Shown here in pieces: positions 32,713-40,179 of a stretch of DNA of 64,000 bases. Numbering within the stretch: the stretch's first letter is position 1; every line of letters starts with the position of its first letter. This DNA comes from DATBVX01 sp963724625 (GTDB taxonomy: Bacteria; Pseudomonadota; Gammaproteobacteria; Steroidobacterales; Steroidobacteraceae). The stretch lies in NCBI GenBank assembly GCA_963724625.1, contig CAVRVO010000001.1, positions 1-64,000 of the forward strand, in the 5' to 3' direction. The translations under genes were made by a program, and so were the position numbers. Under the pieces are notes generated by a model. The model ran no database searches and had not been told where the DNA came from. It worked only from the letters and a program-made list of their open reading frames with translations.

Positions 32713-33225
32713 CTAGAGATCCGTCGTGAACGTGAGCGAGTAGCGCCGCCCGTCGGTCATTCGCGCCTCGCCTGACGAGATGACTCGCCACGTGCGATCG
32801 TCGGCAATGTTCATCGCCTTGATGCGGACGCTCACCGGCGCGTTGCCAATCTCAAAGCGGTAGCGGAAGCCGAGATCGATCTCGGTCACCGACGGCACGG
32901 TGAGGACGTTGTCCTGAGACGCGATATAAGAGGAGTGATACTCCGCGCCGCCCTCAAGAGCGAACCCGTTCCAGCGCTCTGGGCCATACGACACGTCGAG
33001 CGTCGCGACGTGCGGAATCGGTCCAACCGGAACCGGGCCCAGCGTACCCTCGTCGACGGCCGGCCCGATCAGCTCCGGATCGAGGTAGACATAGCCGGCG
33101 ACGAGGTTGAGGCCCTCCGTGATCTCACCCGCCACGGATACTTCGACCCCGCGATGCCGGACGGTCGCGAGCTCCGTGTATAGGTTCGTGCTCGAGAGCC
33201 CGCTGGTAAAGCTTTCTAGATCCGG
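32713..33225 (-). pseudogene. C-terminal remnant of a siderophore-type TonB receptor
   Basis: The frame encodes the last barrel strands of a FhuE/FpvA-like receptor: TVRHRGVEVSVAGEITEGLNLVAGYVYLDPEL, then PHVATLDVSYGPE, IDLGFRYRFE, VRIKAMNIADDRTWR and YSLTFTTDL. About 170 residues remain of the 700 or more expected; plug, TonB box and signal peptide are gone. The upstream boundary, near 33,220, coincides with the end of the GIY-YIG sequence, so the receptor was cut when that DNA arrived or by deletion. Confidence 0.8.
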
Positions 33226-33574
33226 TTTGCTTGTTGGAGAGTTGTATGCGCTGATCGTGACGAAATATCCCCAGGAGCAAGGCTTCAAACTCGCGAATCT
33301 CCTCACGTGTGATGTTGTCGTGGACCTCAAAGAGTGAAAAATGCGTCCACCCCTTCTTTTTCTTCACATGTCTCTTTAGACGACGTCGAATTCCACCAGT
33401 ACCGTTCGGACCTAATCCGGAAACGCCGATATAGCAAACGTCGAATCGGCCTGATGGTCGGCTGCGGTACAGAACGTAAACTCCGCGCGTGTTCTTGGGA
33501 ACCGAGGGCCAGTTTTCACGGTCCTGGTACCGCCGCCAGCGCTTTACGAAATGTAGAGGAGACTGATTAGGCAT
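33125..33574 (-). CDS. GIY-YIG nuclease-like protein, probable integron gene cassette
   Basis: The N-terminal 118 residues form a GIY-YIG-like domain: GVYVLYRSRPSGRFDVCYIGVSG (about residues 31-53) and an Arg-rich IRRRLKRHVKKKKGWTHFSLFEV, then a conserved REEIREFEALLLGIF that should carry the catalytic Glu. After about residue 118 the frame runs antisense-phase through the TonB remnant, so the natural stop has probably been lost. The ATG is only five bases from an attC core site (GTTAGAC), exactly the layout of integron cassettes. It may act as a small endonuclease or stress-associated protein; the function of such cassette genes is unknown. Confidence 0.7.
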   Translation of the reverse strand: MPNQSPLHFVKRWRRYQDRENWPSVPKNTRGVYVLYRSRPSGRFDVCYIGVSGLGPNGTGGIRRRLKRHVKKKKGWTHFSLFEVHDNITREEIREFEALLLGIFRHDQRIQLSNKQTGSRKLYQRALEHEPIHGARDRPASRGRSIRGG

Positions 33575-33578
33575 CGAC

Positions 33579-33665
33579 GTCTAACGTCCGCGTTGAGCAA
33601 CGCGCTGCTGTGTGATGGATGCTGGCACTTTATCCCTCTCGCGTTTGCTCCAACGCGTTGTTAGC
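33579..33665 (-). other. attC (integron recombination) site
   Basis: On the minus strand the outer arms read GCTAACAACGCGTTGGAGC and, 50 bases later, GCTCAACGCGGACGTTAGAC. They are imperfect inverted repeats with the extrahelical base (GGAGC against GCTC-A) typical of attC, and the last seven bases GTTAGAC fit the core consensus GTTRRRY. The unpaired middle is about 48 bases. The GIY-YIG start codon follows at five bases; the regulator gene ending at 33,724 lies upstream. Confidence 0.8.
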
Positions 33666-33723
33666 AGGTCGCGACGAAACTGTAGGCGAGCCGGCCCAAA
33701 GCGTGGAGACGCTTGGTTGCCAC

Positions 33724-35700
33724 TCAGTCCTGGAACTTCAACTCCCGCTCGATGACCTGGAAGCGACCCTCCTTGCGCAAGGGATCCAGGAGCGGGTCGG
33801 TCTTCAGATACTCCAGGCCCGAATCCCGCAGCCGCAGAGCCGTCTCGAGCCACTCGAGCGCCTGGGCTCGATTGCCCCACTGCGCATAGATCGTGGCGTC
33901 CTGATAGGCTGGGGCGTCGCCGAAGGCTGCCGTCAATTTCGCAAGGACAGCTTCCGCATCGGCGTGCCGGCCGAGCTTGTCATAGATCACCGCGAGGCAC
34001 CATTGGCTCACCCAGTGGTCCGGCTTCGTCTCGCATGAGGCGCGCGCGCTCTTAAGATCCCCGAGCCCGTAATAGGCGAGCCCGCGCTCCCCGTAGGTCG
34101 CCTTGAAGTCGGGGTCAAGACTGATGACCTCTGCGAAAGCCGCCACCGCCTCTTGATAGCGGCGGGCCGCATACAGCGCGTCGCCGAGCGCAACATGGCT
34201 TCCGCGAGCGAGCGGATCGAGCACGACCGCGCGGCGGGTGGCCGCAACGCCCGCATCGAAGTGCCCTATGAGGGCTGCAAATCGGCCGCTTCTTCGCGAG
34301 ACCTCTGCATTGCCCGGCGCGAGCGCAAGAGCGCGCTCGTACGCTTCACCCGCCTGCGTGAAGTCGAGGGTGTCTTCCGAAACGTACGCCAATGCGAGGT
34401 GACCCTGGGCCAGATCCGGCGCCAGCGCGAGCGCCTGGCGCGCATCCGCCTGCGCCTTGTCAAAGCCTTCACGCGCCGCCGCTGCGGGCTCGGCCTCCTG
34501 GGCGACGCCGGAAAGGGCGATCGATCGGGCTGCGAGCGCGAGCGCATAGTGCGGATCGAGACGAATCGCTTCCGTGTATGCGGCAATCGCGGCGGGGAGG
34601 TCTTTGGTGTCGCGAATCGAGCTCACCGCTTTGGCCCCGCGCAGATACGCATCGAAGGCGGCGGGGTTACGCGTCCCGCCGAGCTCGACTTTGGCCGCGA
34701 CATCCCCGAGGAGCGTGACTTTCAGCGCTCCGGCCACCGCGGTGGCAATCTCGGTCTGAAGTTTCAGCACATCCCCTAAGTCCCGGTCATAGGTCTTCGA
34801 CCACAGGTGAAAGCCCGTGACCGCATTGATCAACTGCGCGGTGATCCGGATGGTGTGCTCTGAGCGCCGGACGCTCCCTTCGAGGACTGCGCCCACGTTC
34901 AGTTTGCGCGCGATCGTGCCGATGTCGGTGTCCTTGCCCTTGAATGAGAACGCCGAGGTGCGAGCGGCGACCTGCAACTCGTTGATCTCGGCCAGCGAGT
35001 TGAGCAGCTCCTCCGTGAGTCCGTCGGAGAAGTACTCCTGCTCCTTGTCCCCGCTCATGTTGACGAATGGGAGCACCGCGATCGAGTGCGCCGGCGGGCT
35101 GAAGGCAGTAGGCGTTGGGCTGGCCGCAACCGTCGGTGACGACACGGCGGACTTCGAGATCCGGAGCTTCCCGATGGCGAGATAGGCCGCCGCCGTCCCG
35201 AAGATCACCAGCGCCACTGCTACGAGCACGCCTACCTTTAGCGACCAAGACGCCGGCACAGGCGCTCGGATGATCCCTACGGTCCCAGACTGAGCATGCG
35301 CGGGAATCACGACCGTAGTCGATCGCTCCGCGAGAGCAGGCTCCGCAGCCGCTTCCGCAGGTGGCGAGGTTGCCGGCACAGTCACCGGCGCAATGAGGCG
35401 ATAGCCGCGACGCAAGACGTTGGCGATATAGGTCGGCGTCTTGGGATCGTCACCGAACGCGCGACGGAGCGCCGCCACGGCCTGATATACGGAGTACTGG
35501 GTAACCACGACGTCCTTCCAGACGGCATTGAGAAGGTCGTCGACGCTCACCACCTCCCCGGCACGGCGGGCGAGGCAGACGAGGACGGACATGGTGCGCG
35601 GCTCCAGCTTGATGATCCTGCCGTCTCGGGAGATTTCGTCCAGCGTGGGGTCTATCCGCCAGTCGCCGATTCGAAAAGCCGCGTTGTCCGACAGGTTCAT
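33724..35700 (-). CDS. CadC-like winged-helix, transmembrane, TPR regulator
   Basis: A 658-residue membrane-bound regulator. An OmpR-type winged helix fills about residues 5-100 (FRIGDWRIDPTLDEISRDG, LEPRTMSVLVCLARR, SVYQAVAALRRAFGDD, YIANVLRRGYRLIAP). A single transmembrane helix lies near residues 150-175 (VGVLVAVALVIFGTAAAYLAI). The periplasmic part opens with a TolB-like domain (SIAVLPFVNMSGDKEQEYFSDGLTEELLNSLAEI) and continues with TPR-like repeats (about 350-640; for example YTEAIRLDPHYALALAARS). The family typically transmits a periplasmic signal directly to a promoter. The start MNLSDNA is preferred over a Met 14 codons upstream. An attC site follows its stop by 59 bases. Confidence 0.88.
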   Translation of the reverse strand: MNLSDNAAFRIGDWRIDPTLDEISRDGRIIKLEPRTMSVLVCLARRAGEVVSVDDLLNAVWKDVVVTQYSVYQAVAALRRAFGDDPKTPTYIANVLRRGYRLIAPVTVPATSPPAEAAAEPALAERSTTVVIPAHAQSGTVGIIRAPVPASWSLKVGVLVAVALVIFGTAAAYLAIGKLRISKSAVSSPTVAASPTPTAFSPPAHSIAVLPFVNMSGDKEQEYFSDGLTEELLNSLAEINELQVAARTSAFSFKGKDTDIGTIARKLNVGAVLEGSVRRSEHTIRITAQLINAVTGFHLWSKTYDRDLGDVLKLQTEIATAVAGALKVTLLGDVAAKVELGGTRNPAAFDAYLRGAKAVSSIRDTKDLPAAIAAYTEAIRLDPHYALALAARSIALSGVAQEAEPAAAAREGFDKAQADARQALALAPDLAQGHLALAYVSEDTLDFTQAGEAYERALALAPGNAEVSRRSGRFAALIGHFDAGVAATRRAVVLDPLARGSHVALGDALYAARRYQEAVAAFAEVISLDPDFKATYGERGLAYYGLGDLKSARASCETKPDHWVSQWCLAVIYDKLGRHADAEAVLAKLTAAFGDAPAYQDATIYAQWGNRAQALEWLETALRLRDSGLEYLKTDPLLDPLRKEGRFQVIERELKFQD

Positions 35701-35942
35701 CGGCGATGTATTCAACTCAGGCCTCGTACGTCTGCACGCCAAGCCCAGGCTGTTGCGGTGTCGCCCTCAACGCGTCCTCAACCACCCTTCAAGCCGAAAT
35801 CACGGCGTCCTCAGGACTTGGAGCGGACAGTCCCGCACAGTCTCGCATGAAGGCCGCGGGAATGTACCCGCGACACTTTTAGCCCCTCAAGCGGTTACCA
35901 GAGGGCCGTCACCTGAACCACACCATACCGGAGAGATATGCC

Positions 35943-36404
35943 ATGAGCGCTTTGAGTGTATCGCGAAAGGGTTCCGTTGCACGGATAGCGGCGGCCATCG
36001 TGGGCGTCGCCGCGATCAGCTGCGCCGCGAAAGACCGCGGGAGCCTGCCGACGGCGACCGCGTCTGCTCCCGCAACTGCGCAGCGTGATGGAGCCATCGG
36101 GCAGGCGTGCCTCGGACGGGCGCCGACACAGGTTCTGTCGCTCAGGAATGGGAAGGATGCCACCTTCAATCTGGGCTATTTTCGCGGCTGCGGCTGGAGA
36201 TACCTCCCTGTTCGGCAGGCCACGGACCAACACTTCTCAAAGCCAGGAGTGATACCAGTCGCGGAGGCGGCTCCGTTGAGCGCCACGCTACTGCCGAGCG
36301 AGCCGCTCACAGTATTCATCGACGGACCGACTGGCTACACGTTTGTCTGGAGCCGCGATGAGGGATGGAAGTTCGTGGGTCAGATGGCCGGAGAGGCGCA
36401 CTGA
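35943..36404 (+). CDS. Putative lipoprotein of unknown function
   Basis: A 153-residue protein with ACCGGAGAG upstream of the ATG. The leader ends in AAISCAAK, a plausible lipobox with Cys near residue 27. The mature part has a low-complexity Ala/Thr/Pro spacer, then QACLGRAPTQVLSLRNGKDA and a C-terminal GPTGYTFVWSRDEGWKFVG. No family recognised. It is the only plus-strand gene between 32.7 and 38 kb and overlaps none of its neighbours. Confidence 0.6.
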   Translation: MSALSVSRKGSVARIAAAIVGVAAISCAAKDRGSLPTATASAPATAQRDGAIGQACLGRAPTQVLSLRNGKDATFNLGYFRGCGWRYLPVRQATDQHFSKPGVIPVAEAAPLSATLLPSEPLTVFIDGPTGYTFVWSRDEGWKFVGQMAGEAH

Positions 36405-36422
36405 GCCTCGCCGCCGATCGAA

Positions 36423-36518
36423 CTGATACCTGCGCTCAGCGGCCAACGACGGGTGGCGCGCAATTTGCGATGCACATTGCATGACGCACGCGTTGGTCCG
36501 CTGCAGCGCTTGGTCAGG
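36423..36518 (-). other. Degenerate attC-like inverted repeat
   Basis: CCTGCGCTCAGCGGCC (plus strand, within 36,429-36,444) is complementary to GGTCCGCTGCAGCGCTTGG (36,495-36,513) with two extra bases, and the outer ends CTGATACC and GGTCAGG also pair partly. Layout and spacing (96 bases, next to a stop codon at 36,514) resemble attC, but no clean GTTRRRY core is present. Confidence 0.3.
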
Positions 36519-36942
36519 GCGCGCCGCGATAGACGATGAACTCAAGAAGATTGTCGTCGGGATCTCGCGTGTAGACGCTGCTGCCGACGGCGGTGCCATG
36601 GTCCCGGCCACCAACGCGTTCAACGGGGCCCTCCTCGATTCGTGCGCCAACCTCTCGAAGCTTGGCCAGGATGTCTTCGACTGTACCGGACCACACGAAG
36701 CAGAAGTCGCCGCAGCCGGGCCTGGCAGTGTGGCCACGCAAGGTGAAGCCTGGGTTCTGCCAGATCGAGGGGGCATGGACATTGATCTTGTTCTCACCCA
36801 ATTGAATCGAGAAGAACAGTTGCTTGGAAGCGCGCCACTCCTCAAGCGTGGGTGCCGAGAAGCCGAGCGCACGATAGAACTCAAGCATCTGTTCCGGCTT
36901 GGCAGTCGGAATAGCGACGTGATCAAAGGCGACGACAGTCAT
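36514..36942 (-). CDS. VOC-family (glyoxalase/dioxygenase-like) protein
   Basis: A 142-residue single-subunit VOC protein with paired beta-alpha-beta-beta-beta modules. The first metal-ligand region is VAFDHVAIPTAKPEQMLEFYRALGF (His about residue 8), and the last is SVYTRDPDDNLLEFIVYRG, where the Glu of LLEFIVY is the usual metal ligand. The middle contains QLGENKINVHAP. Members include glyoxalases, fosfomycin-type resistance proteins and extradiol dioxygenases; nothing here decides between them. Fifteen bases separate it from the upstream unknown gene, so the two may be co-transcribed. Confidence 0.85.
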   Translation of the reverse strand: MTVVAFDHVAIPTAKPEQMLEFYRALGFSAPTLEEWRASKQLFFSIQLGENKINVHAPSIWQNPGFTLRGHTARPGCGDFCFVWSGTVEDILAKLREVGARIEEGPVERVGGRDHGTAVGSSVYTRDPDDNLLEFIVYRGAP

Positions 36943-36956
36943 GGTGCGGCCTGCCC

Positions 36957-37325
36957 CTAGCGTGAGTCCTGCTGCCCTTCACTGTGCGCGATCCATGCGA
37001 CAAGAAACGAGCGCAACTGTCGTGCTTCACTGAGACCGTTCGGGTCCGCGAACATCTCGACGTCGAAGAAGACGCAAGCGCCGTCGCGCTTCCGAACCGG
37101 TATCCACTCCCAGACGCCATCGTCCTGAACCGCCGGGGCGTCCTGCACGTCTCCAATTGAAAGAGTTCTCCAGCGCGGCGCAGTGCGGCGATCCCGCCAG
37201 AAAATGCCATGTTCCGTGACGACGAACGCGTCTCCGTAGCCGCCGTCGTAATTCGACGCCTTCTTCAGGTTGCAAGTCCCAGAGGATCGCCATTCAAGTC
37301 TGACGGGGTCGTATCGCGCGAGCAC
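36957..37325 (-). CDS. Hypothetical protein, 122 residues
   Basis: No family recognised. The frame has coherent codon use, starting MLARYDPVRLEWRSSGTCNL and containing DAFVVTEHGIFWRDRRTAPRW and DDGVWEWIPVRKRDGACVFFDV. Rich in Trp and Asp, with no signal peptide or membrane segment. It lies between a cytochrome c gene (14 bases upstream) and the VOC gene (15 bases downstream) on the same strand, so the three look like an operon. Confidence 0.5.
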   Translation of the reverse strand: MLARYDPVRLEWRSSGTCNLKKASNYDGGYGDAFVVTEHGIFWRDRRTAPRWRTLSIGDVQDAPAVQDDGVWEWIPVRKRDGACVFFDVEMFADPNGLSEARQLRSFLVAWIAHSEGQQDSR

Positions 37326-37338
37326 CTCTCCAGCGGCA

Positions 37339-37740
37339 CTATTCGCGAGCCGATTTCAGGAACTCAATGATCTTCGTGAGCACGGCCTCGTCCTTAATGC
37401 CCTTGTACGGCGTCATATTGTTGTTCGAGACGACGGCATCGGGATTTGCAATGAACGCCCGGAGTGTTACCTCGTTCCAAGTGATTCCGGAACTGCTCAA
37501 GCCCTGAGAGTAGCTGGCGTAACCTGGTACCGTACCCGCCTTTGCGCCAAAGACCTTGTAAAGAGACGGGCCGAGCCGGTTGTCACCCTCCTTTGTCGAG
37601 TGACAGGTTCGGCAATGGTTGTTGAATGCCGCGTGCGCATCGTCCGCGGTGGCGGCAGGCCCTGCGACAGGGAATGCCAGTAGGGTATGGAAAAGCGCGG
37701 ACGTAAGTACGGCAATTCGCATAGGGCGGTGCTCCCTCAA
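37339..37740 (-). CDS. Class I c-type cytochrome
   Basis: A small periplasmic mono-heme cytochrome. A signal peptide (LTSALFHTLLAFPVAGPA) is followed by the heme site NHCRTCHSTKEG near residue 43 and, near 110, NNMTPYKGIKDE, whose Met is the second axial ligand. GPSLYKVFGAKAGTVPGYASYS is characteristic of the mitochondrial/c2-like subgroup. The Met six codons in (MRIAVL) is an equally likely start. It would carry electrons in the periplasm; no oxidoreductase partner is adjacent. Confidence 0.9.
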   Translation of the reverse strand: MREHRPMRIAVLTSALFHTLLAFPVAGPAATADDAHAAFNNHCRTCHSTKEGDNRLGPSLYKVFGAKAGTVPGYASYSQGLSSSGITWNEVTLRAFIANPDAVVSNNNMTPYKGIKDEAVLTKIIEFLKSARE

Positions 37741-38029
37741 TAGCCGCGGCTGGTGACTTCGGGTTCGCCGCTGGAACAGACTACACGCGTCCGTCGCCGC
37801 TTAAAACCGCTGGCTCCTCTCTGGAGATTCAGTACGGATGCAAAAGCACGACGCACCGCTGACGCAGCTTCTGCAATTCTCGAATTTGCCGCGCGTTGCA
37901 CTTCTTCATCATCAACGGTGGGATCGATCCCGGCCTTTTCGTCGAAATCAAGTTCGATTGTTTCGTCCGGATGGGTATGGGAGCTCGCAAAGAAGAGCCC
38001 AGATGTGGCGCTTCCTCCGCTGATGGCGA

Positions 38030-38107
38030 CAGCTTTTTTGGCTGTGAGCGATCGACCCATCCCCCTCGTTGCCCCGTGAGAGCCCGCAAGAGATCGGGTC
38101 TTCGGGC
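38030..38107. repeat. Dispersed repeat R2, copy 2
   Basis: The 834 bases from 37,741 to 38,574 hold no gene I can support. They carry R2 again: CAGCTTTTTTGGCTGTGAGC, GATCGACCCATCC, CCTCGTTGCCCC, GTGAGAGCCCGCAAGAGAT, CGGGTCTTCGGG. Compared with 26,090-26,166 there are only a few substitutions and single-base gaps. Confidence 0.75.
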
Positions 38108-38365
38108 AAGCAAAAGCCCCAACCGGCGTGCAGCCGAAGGCACCGCTTTGGGTCGATGGCGCTCAGTCGCAATTCGGCCAGAAGCTGACGCTAGTAAGCG
38201 TAACCCGCAATATTTGCCCAGGGCACTGGATTGGCGCCGCAACCTCGCTGCGCACCCTCGGCGTGATTGCCGTGGCGCCCGACAATGGTCGGCTGGTTGC
38301 TGTTTACCGCCAGCCGACCGGAGAGGTTATCGCGCAAATACTTGATGAAGCAGGTCACACGGCAT

Positions 38366-38394
38366 TGGTAGCGGGGGCGTGATTTGAACCTGCG
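38366..38394 (-). pseudogene. tRNA 3'-end remnant (T-arm and acceptor)
   Basis: On the minus strand: GCAGGTTCAAATC followed by ACGCCCCCGCTACCA, that is a T-stem/loop and an acceptor end with CCA. The T-stem 3' side (CACGC) no longer pairs with GCAGG, so it is degenerate. No 5' half is present. It is the longest copy of the TGGTAGCGGGGGC repeat family and lies 200 bases before the pyrimidine operon. Confidence 0.6.
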
Positions 38395-38471
38395 CGAATG
38401 GCTGCTTCGGCAGGAGCAGCCCATGGCTGCCTCGCTGCGAATTTGACCCACACAAGGGTCTGTGCCTAAAT

Positions 38472-38489
38472 CCTGTCTAGTTGGACAGG
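38472..38489. promoter_or_regulatory. Palindrome upstream of the pyrimidine catabolic operon
   Basis: CCTGTCTAGTTGGACAGG is an inverted repeat with perfect six-base arms (CCTGTC/GACAGG), 86 bases upstream of the mmsA start. It could bind one of the two TetR/RutR-like proteins of the locus, but its sequence differs from the dyad at 51,048, so a single shared regulator is not proven. Confidence 0.5.
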
Positions 38490-38574
38490 TCGAGCATTTC
38501 GTCGTCCGTTCGCTCGCCTGGCAACTCACGGCGCCTGCTTCGCCACCTGCGCCAAGTCCTGCGGGGGAAACGAA

Positions 38575-40098
38575 ATGTCTACAGCACAGCGTGCGCAGCA
38601 GAACAAAAACGTAGTTGTCAATTTCGTCAATGGCCAGGCTGTAGCGACCACCAGCGGACGCGGCGCACCGCTCTTCAATCCGGCGACCGGAGAGGAATCC
38701 GGGTGGGTTGGGTTCTCGTCCGGCGAGGACGTCGCAGGCGCGGTCGCCGCGGCCAAGGCAGCCTATCCGGGCTGGGCGGAAACGTCGCCGGCGAAGCGCG
38801 CCAACTACCTCTTCAAGTTCAAGGCGTTGCTGGATGAGCAGCGCGAGGAGATTGCCCGCCGCATCAGCGCCGAACACGGCAAGACTCACGCGGACGCGTT
38901 GGGCGAGGTCGCGCGCGGCATCGAGGTGGTGGATTTCGTTTGCGGCATCCCGCATCTGCTCAAGGGAGATTTCAGTCGCAACGTCGGCCCGAACATCGAC
39001 ACGTACAGTGACCGAGAATCCTTGGGCGTCGTGGCGGGCATCACTCCGTTCAATTTTCCCGCCATGGTTCCGCTGTGGATGTACCCGGTGGCGATCGCCT
39101 GCGGCAACACCTTCATCCTCAAGCCTTCCGAGCGCGACCCGTCCGCAGCGCTGTTCGTCGCCCAACTGCTGAACCAAACAGGACTGCCTCGCGGCGTCAT
39201 CAACGTCGTTCAGGGTGACAAGGAAGCGGTCGATGCGATCCTGCTGCATCCCGATATCAAGGCGGTGAGCTTCGTCGGCTCGACGCCAGTGGCCGAGCAC
39301 GTCTACACCACCGGGAGCAAGGCCGGCAAACGCGTGCAGGCGCTCGGTGGCGCCAAGAACCACATGCTGGTGCTTCCGGATGCCGATATCGATCAAGCGG
39401 CGGACGCCCTGGTCGGTGCGGCTTACGGTTCGGCGGGCGAACGCTGCATGGCCATTTCCGTCGCCGTGCCGGTCGGTGAGGAAACCGCGGAGCGCCTGGT
39501 CAGCGCTCTTGCCCGCCGCGCGTCGTCACTGCGCGTCGGCCCCGCTACCGATCCCGAAGCTGACATGGGACCCGTGATTACCGAACAACATCGCAAGCGA
39601 GTCACCGGGTACATCGAGAAAGGCGTGGCCGAGGGCGCGACACTCCTGGTGGACGGCCGCGAAGCACCGATCGTGCGCCAGCCGGGATTTTTCCTCGGCG
39701 CGTCGCTCTTCGATCACGTCGGCAAGGACATGACCATCTACCGGGAAGAAATCTTCGGTCCGGTGCTCTGTGTCGTGCGCGCTCACGACTACGAGGAGGC
39801 TGTAGAGTTGGTCAACGAGAATCACTACGGCAACGGCGTCGCGGTGTTCACGCGCAATGGCGATGCAGCGCGCGATTTCGCCAAGCGCGTGCAGGTGGGC
39901 ATGGTCGGGGTCAACGTTCCAATTCCGGTGCCGGTAGCGTTTCATAGTTTCGGTGGCTGGAACCGTTCGCTGTTCGGCAGTCACGCCATCTACGGTCCGG
40001 AAGGCGTGCACTTCTACACGCGGCTGAAGACCGTCACGTCGCGCTGGCCCACGTCGATCGGCGCCGGCGCCGAGTACGTGTTCCCCACGCACAAATAG
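38575..40098 (+). CDS. mmsA: Methylmalonate-semialdehyde / malonate-semialdehyde dehydrogenase (acylating)
   Basis: CoA-dependent aldehyde dehydrogenase turning malonate semialdehyde (from uracil via beta-alanine) and methylmalonate semialdehyde (from thymine) into acetyl- and propionyl-CoA. The 507-residue length, the NAD-binding segment FILKPSERDPSAALFVAQLL, FVGSTPVAEHVYTTGS and the nucleophile region GSAGERCMAISVAVPVG (Cys about residue 290) are typical of MmsA. The C-terminal GMVGVNVPIPVPVAFHSFGGW is diagnostic. It is first in the pyrimidine operon, consistent with serving the last step. The ATG follows GCGGGGGAAACGAA, a weak ribosome-binding site. Confidence 0.93.
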   Translation: MSTAQRAQQNKNVVVNFVNGQAVATTSGRGAPLFNPATGEESGWVGFSSGEDVAGAVAAAKAAYPGWAETSPAKRANYLFKFKALLDEQREEIARRISAEHGKTHADALGEVARGIEVVDFVCGIPHLLKGDFSRNVGPNIDTYSDRESLGVVAGITPFNFPAMVPLWMYPVAIACGNTFILKPSERDPSAALFVAQLLNQTGLPRGVINVVQGDKEAVDAILLHPDIKAVSFVGSTPVAEHVYTTGSKAGKRVQALGGAKNHMLVLPDADIDQAADALVGAAYGSAGERCMAISVAVPVGEETAERLVSALARRASSLRVGPATDPEADMGPVITEQHRKRVTGYIEKGVAEGATLLVDGREAPIVRQPGFFLGASLFDHVGKDMTIYREEIFGPVLCVVRAHDYEEAVELVNENHYGNGVAVFTRNGDAARDFAKRVQVGMVGVNVPIPVPVAFHSFGGWNRSLFGSHAIYGPEGVHFYTRLKTVTSRWPTSIGAGAEYVFPTHK

Positions 40099-40107
40099 GG
40101 CACCCAG

Positions 40108-40162
40108 GAAAGTTTCGCCCAAAGCGGCGAATACTTTCCCGGGGCCCGCCCAAGAGGCGGGC
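40108..40162 (+). other. Tandem hairpins between mmsA and the ureidopropionase gene
   Basis: GGAAAGTTTCGCC pairs with GGCGAATACTTTCC, and just after it GCCCGCC pairs with GGCGGGC around CAAGA. There is no T-run, so these are probably RNA-processing or stability elements rather than a terminator. Confidence 0.55.
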
Positions 40163-40179
40163 GTCCTGGAGAAGAGAGA

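Noticed and set aside
32701..33225. NotI, XbaI and HindIII sites close together at both ends of the TonB remnant, resembling cloning-vector polylinkers
   Set aside because: The left XbaI site includes the remnant's own stop codon, and both ends continue in natural coding sequence; no vector backbone is seen.
37737..38382. Several short frames on both strands in the gap before the pyrimidine operon
   Set aside because: They overlap each other and the R2 repeat and share only repeat-derived peptides; no ribosome-binding site or family.
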